Source: Saccharomycopsis fibuligera x Saccharomycopsis cf. fibuligera (taxonomy: Eukaryota; Ascomycota; Saccharomycetes; Ascoideales; Saccharomycopsidaceae). From it: 64,000 nt of DNA. Below the pieces are notes generated by a model. That model saw only the letters and a list, made by a program, of their open reading frames with translations, made no database searches and was not told the DNA's origin. Position numbers and translations under genes: made by a program. Numbering within the stretch: the first letter of the stretch is position 1; every line of letters begins with the position of its first letter. Positions 17,678 through 27,429 of the stretch are shown piece after piece. The stretch covers positions 2,839,501-2,903,500 of the forward strand of contig CP012809.1 of assembly GCA_001936135.1 (NCBI GenBank), written 5' to 3'.

Positions 17678-19954
17678 ATGAACAATATCAATATTGACAA
17701 CACCGCTATTTCTCCTTCTCCCCATCCTAATCCTCCGGGCTACCCCCAGCACTTGGCTCGCCCTTCGGATAATCAGAATAACAATAACAGTAACAACAGT
17801 AACAACAGTAACAACAGTAACAACATTAACAACAACACCAACAACACCAATAACATCACGACTGGCTTACAGAATCTCAAGATATCATCCGATGACAAGA
17901 AACCGTTTCGTTCAGCAAAACTGGACTCCCAACTACGACAACCGTTGGCAGATGACAAGATTCAACAACGAATCCTTGAATTCAAAATGAAGCGTGATAA
18001 CGAAGCCAGAGAGAGCCCCACTTCGCCTCCCTTATCTCATTCCAATCTTCAACTTAATAATAACAACAAAAACAATATTAACAATGATTGTCATGGTAAC
18101 AGTAATAACAATATTGATAGTAGCCAGCGCCCTGGTTTTGCGGTAGATCATCCAGTTTCTCCTAATGGTATGCCTTTTCCAAATAGTATTCCCACCACCG
18201 GAAGCATTCCATCCCAATTTGGCCACCTATATCAACCACAGCAGCATCAGCAGCATCCTCAACAAATACATCAAAACACTTATCCCCATTCACATTCACA
18301 TTCGTTGCCAAATACCTCTAATGTCCCAAGAACATCAATAGTAACATCACCAACAATACCCGGGGTCACTGCTCCTCCACTAGGCCCTGGCCCTCCTGGT
18401 TCTCGTTCCATTAGTGCTATTAATTCTAATAATGGCTCAAATAGTGGTTCCAATTTCAGGCCTTCATACCCTGGTAGCAAAACTTTACCGCCAATAAACT
18501 ACTACCCTTCTAAGCCAATACGTCCAATAGCTCCAACAACTCAACAACAAAGGGTCCCTTCTTCAAGGGTGCCGCATCAGTTCCAACAATCAAACGCTTT
18601 ACTCAATCCAAGTGGCAGTGTTGGCGGCGGGGGTTTTAGTGGTGCCCATGGACCACCTTCAGCAAAAAGGCCTAATTTCCCTCAATCTTTTTCACTGCCC
18701 CCAAGTACTTCTGCAGCAAAAGCTATGCCTGGCAAAAATAAAAAATTCAATCCTAAACTTGAGTTTGTCAATGGTGGGGGTAATCCATTTCTGGCTCCCC
18801 CAATAAATGACTTGCTGGGTAATGGAAGTCCAATTTTGGATACTGATACAAGTAATGGATTCAGTGGGTTCAATAGTGTTAAAGATTATATTGATATTAA
18901 AAATGGGTCGTTGATGTTTGAAGGTAAAGCATCTGTCCATTCAAATGGGGTGGATTTTTCATCAGGAACATCTTTCAAAATTTCAACAAATGATTTGAAA
19001 GTTATCGAGCAACTTGGGTCCGGAAATTACGGTACAGTATCGAAAGCATTGCATAAACCTACTGGTGTGACATTAGCAATGAAAGAAGTCAGACTTGCGC
19101 TCGAAGAAAGTAAATTCAGACAAATCTTAATGGAACTTGATGTTTTACATAAATGTGACTCTCCATTTATTGTTGATTTTTTTGGCGCCTTTTTCGTCGA
19201 GGGCGCAGTTTACATGTGTATTGAATACATGGATGGCGGCTCCCTTGATCAAATTTATGGCGATGGGCTAGATGAACGCATGCTTGCATACATTGCCGAA
19301 TGTGTGGTTAGAGGATTAAAGGAATTAAAAGATAGCCATAACATTATCCATAGAGACGTTAAACCAACAAACATTTTGGTAAATAGTGCTGGTAAAGTGA
19401 AACTATGTGATTTTGGCGTTTCGGGCAACTTAGTTGCATCTCAAGCAAAAACCAACATTGGATGCCAATCGTACATGCCGCCAGAGCGAATTAGTTCAAA
19501 AGCTCACGAATCTACATATAACGTCAAATCTGACGTTTGGTCCTTGGGTATCTCATTAGTCGAAGTGGCTATTGGCAAATTTCCGTACAAGTCCGATTCA
19601 GGAATTTTTGCCCAATTAAGCACCATTGTCAGCGGTGATCCACCAAACTTCCCCGATAACTTCTCACCGCAAGCCAGACTGTTTATTAAGAAGTGTCTAA
19701 ATAAGAACCCTGTTCCACGACCAACATATTCTGAGTTGTTGGAGCATCCATGGCTCGTGGAGAATAGAAAACATATGAAGGAGATGAAGTTGGAATTTGC
19801 CGAGTTTGTTAAAAAGAAAATCAAGGAGAACAGCTTGATTAAAGATCAGGAATTGGCTAAACAGTACCAGAAGTTGAACGAGTCTATCGAGAAGGATAGC
19901 AAGATGAAGTTGCAGAGACAAAAGTCTTTGAAGAAGAATGCGCTTTTGAGCTAG
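17678..19954 (+). CDS. PBS2: MAP kinase kinase Pbs2 of the HOG osmostress pathway
   Basis: A 758-residue dual-specificity MAP kinase kinase that activates Hog1. The frame stays open to 17489, but that part begins with GTG and reads repeat-rich leader, so the ATG at 17678 is chosen. Residues 1-435 are disordered, Asn- and Pro-rich. The kinase domain runs from about 439 to 705: LGSGNYGTV, AMKEVRL, HRDVKPTN near 558, DFGVSGNL near 577. The activation loop NLVASQAKTNIGCQSYMPPERI matches Pbs2, including the Ser and Thr phosphorylated by the MAPKKKs. Proline-rich KTLPPINYYP upstream might be the Sho1 SH3 docking site (inference). An in-frame CTG at 19679-19681 (PQAR-CTG-FIKKCL) falls where related kinases carry polar residues, so Ser decoding fits better than Leu. 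Confidence 0.92.
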   Translation: MNNINIDNTAISPSPHPNPPGYPQHLARPSDNQNNNNSNNSNNSNNSNNINNNTNNTNNITTGLQNLKISSDDKKPFRSAKLDSQLRQPLADDKIQQRILEFKMKRDNEARESPTSPPLSHSNLQLNNNNKNNINNDCHGNSNNNIDSSQRPGFAVDHPVSPNGMPFPNSIPTTGSIPSQFGHLYQPQQHQQHPQQIHQNTYPHSHSHSLPNTSNVPRTSIVTSPTIPGVTAPPLGPGPPGSRSISAINSNNGSNSGSNFRPSYPGSKTLPPINYYPSKPIRPIAPTTQQQRVPSSRVPHQFQQSNALLNPSGSVGGGGFSGAHGPPSAKRPNFPQSFSLPPSTSAAKAMPGKNKKFNPKLEFVNGGGNPFLAPPINDLLGNGSPILDTDTSNGFSGFNSVKDYIDIKNGSLMFEGKASVHSNGVDFSSGTSFKISTNDLKVIEQLGSGNYGTVSKALHKPTGVTLAMKEVRLALEESKFRQILMELDVLHKCDSPFIVDFFGAFFVEGAVYMCIEYMDGGSLDQIYGDGLDERMLAYIAECVVRGLKELKDSHNIIHRDVKPTNILVNSAGKVKLCDFGVSGNLVASQAKTNIGCQSYMPPERISSKAHESTYNVKSDVWSLGISLVEVAIGKFPYKSDSGIFAQLSTIVSGDPPNFPDNFSPQARLFIKKCLNKNPVPRPTYSELLEHPWLVENRKHMKEMKLEFAEFVKKKIKENSLIKDQELAKQYQKLNESIEKDSKMKLQRQKSLKKNALLS

Positions 19955-20262
19955 GCTACGTTTAGTTAGGATGACGGTTGAAGGTATAAAATGTACGCAC
20001 GCATGTACACATGCATGCGTGAATGAATGAATAGATGATGAAGTAGTTTATCTGAAAATGATACACAGTGTACACTTTCCTATTGAGAAGATGTAGTACA
20101 ATGCAATGCTTTTGTACTTGTAGTCGTAATTTACAGGAAAGATATGTCTGCTAAAACGAGATATTGTCCGATAAAAAACCACTTGTACAGTATACTTACA
20201 CCAAGTTATCGTAAGTGATTACCTAATTGTTTGTTTATTTTAATTATGCTTTGTGTCGGGCC

Positions 20263-20296
<34 letters not shown>

Positions 20297-20631
20297 AAGA
20301 AAATTTTTATGAGCTTAGGGAAAAAAAAAATTATTATAATTGATAGAATTGTAATATTATATTGTGGATGTGACAAAAACGATGCAATTGATAAAATATT
20401 GAGAAAAAACTAAAAATCAAAAAAACAAGGAAAACGAGAATAACGCAAAAGAAAAAAAAAAAAGAAAAAAACAATAAACAAAAAAAAGAGCTTTATGTAA
20501 ATTTAAAGAGTTTTTATAATATTTAACTATTGGTCATCAATTAACTAAATATTATCCACTGTAAATGTTATGTAATGTAATGTCATATCATGTAAACGCC
20601 CACATCAAGAACAGAATTGAATGGCAAAAAA
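19955..20631. other. Convergent 3' region of PBS2 and the Lam-family gene
   Basis: A/T-rich spacer between two convergent stops. It contains a TA dinucleotide repeat (20266-20294) and A-rich stretches (20321-20330, 20451-20488). No gene recognised. Confidence 0.6.
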
Positions 20632-20996
20632 TTAAAGAAGTTCATTAATTATGCCCATCAAATCATTATTCAGATAATAAATTCTATTTTCATCCTCACC
20701 GTTCTCACTATTGGCACCGTTATTGTTGTATGCTCTGTTTCCGGCTTTGAGGTATAAATCTTTAGCATTCAATTTGCTTAAATCGTTAATCCCATCGTCA
20801 TTATAGCTATAGCCAGCATGATTATCGTTATCGCCATTGCCATCACTATTGACAGTGACTTTTTTATGCAACAAATAGCTAGTCAATTTCCTTTTAAAAT
20901 TTTCCATCAATTTTGCCTTTTTAGCCTCAATAGTGTCTGAATCTAAGGCAGTATTGTCGTTGTCATTGGCATCAATATTAGCATTGGAATTATTAC

Positions 20997-21032
<36 letters not shown>

Positions 21033-24000
21033 CATTATAATTATAATTATGATAATCCAGTGCTGATTGTAATGATTGTTGAGAAACTAATAAATTTTCA
21101 AAAAGATTATTCAACTCATGTTTCAAAATTTCCAAATTTGGATTGTTGTTGTGCTGTGTTTGTTTCAAATAGTTTTCACTATGCGTTTTGTGGGCCTGGT
21201 TATTGTTATCGGAATCCGAACTATCCACTGCTGTTGTAATTGATGATGATGATGCTAATGTTGATTCACGTTTTTTCAAACTTGGAGTACGTGTCTTAAA
21301 CCAATTCCATAGATTGTTTTCGACGTCATTTTTTAAGCTTGCCTTATTATTTGCCTTGTCATGAACAGCCGAAATAGAGGAAGAGGCAAAATCGCCAAAA
21401 AACGATCTTCGAGCACCACTATTTTTCAAAAATTCCAATTGTCTCAACTGCAAAGCATTATTTTCCTTAATCAAATTAAACATCTTGATCTGAAAATACA
21501 TCATGACTCCGATTAACAGAAAAATCAAAACTAAGACCCAGTTATTGTATATAATATCCCATAATGTCTTTTCAATTTCTTCAATTTCTTCATTAATTGA
21601 TCCAATTTCAAACATTGATGCTGATCTGTCTCTTGAATTTGCATTCTGCGCTGCCACTGCTGTTGTTGCTGTCCCATTAGCAGCATTCTTGGCAAATCCT
21701 GTGAGGTCCTGCTGAAAAACTGCTGGAGATCCAAGCCCGGATGCTTTCTTCTTTTTGACGCTTCTTTTGCCTCCCTTGTTTATGGTATCCTCTACCCCAG
21801 TACCATCTAGGTCTGTATATTCATTGGTAGCATAATTGGCAATTTCAGCTTGCATTAATTTAACAAGTCTTTCAGCAGCTTCCACCTGGCCACTATTGGT
21901 GGATTTCTCAATAATCCCTTTGATCCAACTTCGACCGGTCCAGTTAATCCAATAACTTACTTTGAGCTTAGTTTTGTTGTTGGGACCCCAAGCGAGAAGA
22001 TATCTCGTTTGTACCGTGAATGCGTTCCCACTTGGAACATTAGGAGTAAGAGATTTAAGGATAATGTTTACTCCCTTGTCGAAATCAATGGTATCTATTG
22101 TTTCCATAATTTTCACAATCGTTGATTTGGGACCCACAGAATAATTGAGCGCTTTGGTATATTCATAAAATCTTTGCTTCTTACCTGATTCTAAATGGTC
22201 TGCCAATATTTTTTCAGTCCCTAAATCACTTTCACTAAGGAGTTTAAACTTGGGAACTTCTGATATTTCTGACCCATTAAGTGAGGTGATATACTTTTGC
22301 TGGAACGATAAAGCTTTTCCAAAAAGCATATTAAACACTTGTACTAATGACCCGTCAATTATTTGCTCTTGAACTAAAACGGTCTCTTTATTAGCTTCAG
22401 GATCAAAGACAAAATCTGTTTCAGCATGACTTGTTGGGAAACTGATTGAAACTCTTTTTCTAGGGGTCTTCAAAATTCCATTTTGATCACCATGTTCGGT
22501 AAATACATCTTTTGTAACTGTGCTATCGTTCAGTTTACTATCTTCATTTTCTGTAACGATGGACATATTATCACCTTCTGCATCAGAATTGCTATATGCA
22601 TCATCACCACCATCACCATCATCATCATCATCATCATCATCATCGTATTCATCATCCTCATCACCATCACCTTCATCGGTATTATCATCCTCATCTTCGT
22701 CAATTGAAAACACCTGTTCATCAAACGACATTTCTGACTGTTGCTCAGATGGCGTATTGTTTCCCGTAGCATTATTACCTCCACCATCATCGGAGTGTAG
22801 TATGTCGCTTTGACTACTCTCGCGAGAAATTTTGGGTGCCAAAGATTTCAAAAAAAGGTCATTATTTCTAGAAATACCAAAATTTTTACGATAATCAAGG
22901 TAAGGTTCATTAGCAAATACATTTGTCCCAAAATTTTTGGAGTTTTTGTCATCTTTGGTTGCTGGGCCTTCTTCAATGACGTCCTGATGATGTTGATCAT
23001 ATTCTTTTGGATCAATTTTATTTTCACTAGCATCACCGTTTCTTTGAATATAATTCAACCATATGGTGTTTAAGAATTCATAGGTGCTATCTCTGCTTAG
23101 AAAAGTAGCAAAATTGTGTTTTGCAGTTTTCGTAGTGATGGCAATACCGTTAGGAAATAATCCTGCAGTGGAAGTTTTCTCAAAATTGTTTATTTCACCA
23201 AAAGAAACAATCAAGTTTGTCACCCATCCTAAAATGTTGGAGTTGAAACAAATGCTATTGTCAGAAATGTAGATGCGGCCTTGAAGTAAGATCTCTCTAG
23301 ATAATGCACATGAAAAGTCATCAATTAGCCTATCAGTAGGCAATACAGACTTGAACAAAACATGAAAATCTTCATTTCTTTGATCTGAAGCATAATGATA
23401 TTTGGTGTCATAAACATGATCTTCCAGATAAAGTTTTTTGTTAAAGGTGGATTTTGCGCTTTCTGCTGAAGGAACTTGAATAAAATCTAAATTAGGGTTT
23501 TGTTGTTCATTGTTGCCAGTGGTGTTATTGTTAGTAACATTAGGATCTTCATTAATTATTGTATCAGTGATAGGTTTATTGTCATTGTTAACGGACTCTG
23601 TATTGCTAGCTGATGATGCTGTTCTTAAATGGCTTGCGTCAGATGTAGATATTTTCCTGGAACTTTTACGATAAGATATAATTTTGGTAGAATCATTAGC
23701 TTGCTCTAGTGGTGAATTAACATCATCATTGTTGTTGTTGTTGTTGTTGTTCAGACTTGCGCGGTCTCTAACTTTTTTAGCATTCAATCTAGCTGGCTCA
23801 TTGACATTGATATCATCCCCAGAAGGTGCTAACTCCCTAAAGTCACCGTCAATACTTGTCTTTGGGGTACGTAAAGAATTAGCAGCGGTATTCCACACTG
23901 AGCTGAAAAAACTTGAATTTCTGCCTGGGGACTGTTCCACAGAAGAGATCAAATCTGATATGCCAAAGTCCGTTGTTGCGTTGCTGTTGCTATTGTTGTT

Positions 24001-24794
24001 GCTGTTGGTGGCTTCATTGGTTACAGCTGTTTCACTTAAAGATGGCGCTATGGAATTTTTGCTATTTGATTTTGTGATAGTTCTGACTTTGGACAATGCT
24101 TGGAAAGATTCTTTTCTATGCAATTCTTTCTCTTTAGCTTTATCCTTTTCTTCAATCTGCTTCAAGTTGTCATTTAGAGAAAGACTGGGCTGTTGCTTCT
24201 TATGAGAGTTAGACGATAATGATGATGATTTGGAAGGTTGTGATGTTTTGATGATCTTTGACACTTCTCCTTCAGCAATAGTGGTTTCTGGATTAGCAGG
24301 AGATGACTTCAAGAATGCATTATGGAGAGATAAATTGGATGTAGTTTGCACACTGCTCAAATTGTTAACACTACTGTTATGGCTACTGTTATTGGCAGTG
24401 CCATTGCCGCTAATGATGTTATCACCGTTGACAGCGCTGGTGTAATTGTTTAGTGAGGATAAAGATTCGGGAGTGTCTTCGGTTAGGGTTGTGTCTGATT
24501 TTTTGATATTGACTGGTTTCGCTTCTGTGACTTGCTCTGCAGGCTCCGAAATTCTAAGCATTGTGTTAGCAGGACTTTCTGGTACGAGATGCTGCTACTA
24601 ATTTCCGTCATGAAACACAGGTATACATACATCAATTTGTCTGAACTTTGCAGAGTATTAGTTCTTCTCAATGACTCGGTGGAGTTTCTGTCCAGCAACA
24701 GCTGTTTGCCCTGGTGGCTGCTGGTCATAAAGGCCAAGTCAGCCAAGTCCTCTTCCTCAGAAGGGCTGGTATTGCTGTTACTGTTTGCGTCCAT
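20632..24794 (-). CDS. Lam/Ltc-family sterol transfer protein (GRAM, VASt, membrane anchor), two exons
   Basis: Exon 1 is 24794-24631, the intron 24630-24554 and exon 2 24553-20632, giving about 1361 residues. Lam proteins sit at ER contact sites and move sterols between membranes. The first 440 residues are disordered. A GRAM domain covers about 440-560 (DFHVLFKSVLPTDRLIDDFS, then GRIYISDNSICFNSNILGW). After a strongly acidic stretch, one VASt (StART-like) domain spans about 775-955 (IIDGSLVQVFNMLFG, YTKALNYSVGPKST, SYWINWTGRSWIKGIIEKS). A membrane segment, WVLVLIFLLIGVMMYF, lies near 1057-1077, followed by a long Asn/Asp-rich tail. With one VASt domain it resembles Lam5/Lam6 more than Ysp2/Lam4, but its size is closer to Ysp2, so no symbol is given. 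The spliced start MDANSNSNTSPSEEEDLADL replaces an internal ATG at 24561; an ATG at 24911 is a less likely alternative. Confidence 0.85.
24554..24630 (-). other. Intron of the Lam-family gene
   Basis: 77 nt. The 5' site is GTATGT (from 24630), the branch site TGCTAAC (24571-24565), and the 3' site TAG ending at 24554; branch A to end 12 nt. Splicing joins ...SSDKL to ...ISEPAEQ in frame. Confidence 0.75.
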
Positions 24795-25377
24795 GGTTGC
24801 TGCTGGGATGAGCCGAGTAGCAAAGGGGCTAATAGAGGCGTAGTGTACAGCGTGTAGCGTGTGATGAGGTGTGTACTGTGCCGGAGTGTTTGTGATTATG
24901 ACTGATGGCAAATGTTTTGCTTAAGCAAGCAGTGCTTCATATCGGAGATGAGCGTCTGGGTGGGTGTCAGGCAGGCAGTCTCCGCGTTTAAAAAATCTCG
25001 TTTTTCCTACGCGCGCCTGGACAGCCGTCGGATTCCACACACCATTGGCTGCCCTTACTCATATTCTCATATGAGAGTATGAGAACATCAGTGCCAGATT
25101 CTTACTCAGCAACAGAAAGGAATATGGACTTGTATATATATGGATGGCGACGTGGGCAGAGGTACGTCTGGAGACATACCAGAGTAGATAAATCAATTAC
25201 AAACGAGGATGTAGGAAGTGACAACGAGTAGCAACGAGTGGAACATAAGAGGAGGGAAAAAAAAGCAAAGAGATGGCAAAGAAGAATGAAACGGTGCCAA
25301 AGATAAAGAGTAAAGGAAGTAGAACAAATAAAGTAGAGCAAATAAAGCAAACAAAGGTAACAAAAAAAAAAAAAATA
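24795..25377. other. Upstream region of the Lam-family gene and PRS1 3' flank
   Basis: No gene supported. It contains a 26-nt palindrome (25058-25083), a TATATATA element near 25132-25140 about 340 nt from the Lam start, a TACGCGCGCC stretch near 25009, and A/G-rich sequence up to the PRS1 stop. Confidence 0.6.
25058..25083. repeat. 26-nt near-perfect palindrome
   Basis: The two halves, CTCATATTCTCAT and ATGAGAGTATGAG, are reverse complements except for one T/G pair. The core TCTCATATGAGA is a perfect 12-nt palindrome. It lies 264-289 nt upstream of the Lam-family ATG and could be a site for a dimeric factor (inference). Confidence 0.6.
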
Positions 25378-26886
25378 CTATGTGATGATCAAGTTGTCAA
25401 ACAACACACTGATACTTTCACCATAGTGGTCTCTTCTTATACACTCAGCAAACACAGGACTAACATCAAGCACCGTAAGCTTATTGTACTTTTCTCTGGC
25501 CTCCTTGGTAATTGGATAAGTATTGGTGACGACAATTCTGTCAATGCATGGCGACTCATGCAATTTTTCCAAGCAGTTATTACTAAAGACACCATGGGTA
25601 GCAATGACATACACTTGTTTAGCACCGCAGTTGAGTCTGCAGTGTTCGGCAGCAGCGACAAACGAGTTTGGCTTATCAATCATATCGTCGAGAATGATTG
25701 CTGGCCTGTTTTTCACATCGCCAACAAGAGTGATCAATTTTTCTGAACGAGTGACTCCTGCCTTGGGATTCAATTCAAAGCTATCGTCTTGATCCAAGGA
25801 ATATTCAAACTCATCATCGTCGTCATCATCATCGTCGTCGTCATCGTAGTCTGACTGGAAAGATTCTGATCCAAGACTGCTGCTGACCTTTTGACTGCGA
25901 TGGTGGTGGTGATGGTGGCTGCTCTGATGAGAATGAGCGCTATCTTGCGACAACTTGCCGTCGGAGGAGACTGCAGAAGAGCCTTCAGAGTTCTGAGTTT
26001 GCTCAGTCAGTTTGGACAAATCTTCCTGGGACTTGGAGTCAGTGTAGTCATCATCGACAATATGGCCCTTGATGACTCTAGCAGTTTGCAAGTCGCTACT
26101 CAAGATCACATTTCCTGGATCTTCATCATCTTCGTCAGCTAATGCTTCGTTAGCTTTGCTCAACTGCTGCTTTCTCAAGGCAATAAGATCTGGATTTTTG
26201 GTATTAGAGGTCGAAGTAGAAGACGATTGTCTTCTCTTGAGCAACTTTAGTTTTTTTTCTTGTTGTTTCTTTAACACGAGAACGTCTTGGGCTCTTCTTC
26301 TATCAGTGTGGATCATGGCAAAGTTGATCTTAAGCTTATCGGCCAACGCAGTGACTCTCTTAGTGCCGCCGGGGTTCTTGGAAACCACCACGGCGTCTTG
26401 GTAGTCTGGCAAGTTGTTGACAATCCAGTTGGCCAAGATAGGAGCACCGTACAAGTTGTCAACCGGTTTACTGAAAAAGCCTTGCATTTGGGAAGCGTGC
26501 AAGTCCATCGACACCACATGGTCAGCACCAGCCATGATGAGCAAGTTGGCCAACATTCTAGCGGTGATGGCTCCTCTATGCTTTTTCATCTTGGACTGCT
26601 TTGAGTATGGGAATTGAGGAATAACCGCAGTGATCTTAGAGGCAGAACCGCTCTTGCAAGCGGAAATCAAGATGAGCAATTCCATAATGTGGTCATTGAC
26701 CGAGGGCGACCCACTTTGGATCACATAAATGTCTTCGTCTCTGACAGAAACCCCAATGGAAACTGAGGTTTCGCCGTTGGAGAACTTTTTGAGAGTGACC
26801 GGGGCGGGCTGGACGCCCAAGCGCTCGCAGACAAGCTTGCCCAACTCTGGATGGGAGTTTCCAACAAAAACCTTGCACTTGCGCAT
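25378..26886 (-). CDS. PRS1: Phosphoribosyl-pyrophosphate synthetase subunit Prs1
   Basis: A 502-residue protein that with its partners makes PRPP from ribose-5-phosphate and ATP, for purine, pyrimidine, NAD, His and Trp synthesis. The start MRKCKVFVGNSHPELGKLVCERLG and SVRDEDIYVIQSGSPSVND match Prs1 closely. VVSMDLHASQMQGFF lies near 122 and the PRPP loop, with ILDDMIDKPNSFVAAAEHC, near 394. Prs1-type subunits carry a non-homologous insert; here it is large (about residues 202-380), with a His stretch (HSHQSSHHHHHHRSQ) and a run of Asp. Yeast Prs1 has a shorter insert, linked in the literature to cell-integrity signalling. The gene shares a divergent spacer with TFC7. Confidence 0.93.
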   Translation of the reverse strand: MRKCKVFVGNSHPELGKLVCERLGVQPAPVTLKKFSNGETSVSIGVSVRDEDIYVIQSGSPSVNDHIMELLILISACKSGSASKITAVIPQFPYSKQSKMKKHRGAITARMLANLLIMAGADHVVSMDLHASQMQGFFSKPVDNLYGAPILANWIVNNLPDYQDAVVVSKNPGGTKRVTALADKLKINFAMIHTDRRRAQDVLVLKKQQEKKLKLLKRRQSSSTSTSNTKNPDLIALRKQQLSKANEALADEDDEDPGNVILSSDLQTARVIKGHIVDDDYTDSKSQEDLSKLTEQTQNSEGSSAVSSDGKLSQDSAHSHQSSHHHHHHRSQKVSSSLGSESFQSDYDDDDDDDDDDDEFEYSLDQDDSFELNPKAGVTRSEKLITLVGDVKNRPAIILDDMIDKPNSFVAAAEHCRLNCGAKQVYVIATHGVFSNNCLEKLHESPCIDRIVVTNTYPITKEAREKYNKLTVLDVSPVFAECIRRDHYGESISVLFDNLIIT

Positions 26887-27377
26887 TGTGTGTTTATATT
26901 TGTGTTTGTGGGCCTAGTAAAGTGTTATGGAGGGAGGGACGGTTGTGCTAGTGGTTGTGTGGTGACTTGGAGGTAACAGAGAACCAGCAGCCGGGAAGTA
27001 GAGTCACTCGGGGAAGCAGTACTGGTTGTAATTAGCTTCAGGTTGATTGATTGATTGATTGACTGTGGATGACCTTTGATTGTCAAATTTTTTTTTTTTT
27101 TTTTTTTTCCCTCCCCATTGAGGGAGTGAGATTAGCACTTATTGGGTGCCCATATATGGCACATGACCATTACATTACCCGAAAGTAAGAGATACGCTCC
27201 TAACCACAAAATGTTACCCCAATATAAGATATCATAGAGATCCGGGTGACAGAGGGAATTTCCAGGTGGCCCTCCTAAGCACATAACTTGTGCATACAGA
27301 AAACAGCATAAACAAATAAATATAACCCACCAACCCTGGTATAGTCATGATGACAACCGGTAGCTGATATAGACAAC

Positions 27378-27420
<43 letters not shown>

Positions 27421-27429
27421 CCTCACACC
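26887..27429. promoter_or_regulatory. Divergent promoter of PRS1 and TFC7
   Basis: A 543-nt spacer with GATT repeats (about 27045-27062), a 21-nt T run (27088-27108), a CACATGACC motif (about 27161-27169), and a CA repeat at 27380-27414 that ends 15 nt before the TFC7 ATG and so lies in its leader. Confidence 0.55.
27380..27414. repeat. CA dinucleotide repeat in the TFC7 leader
   Basis: Seventeen or so uninterrupted CA units immediately upstream of the TFC7 start codon. Length changes here would alter the leader, not the protein. Confidence 0.9.
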
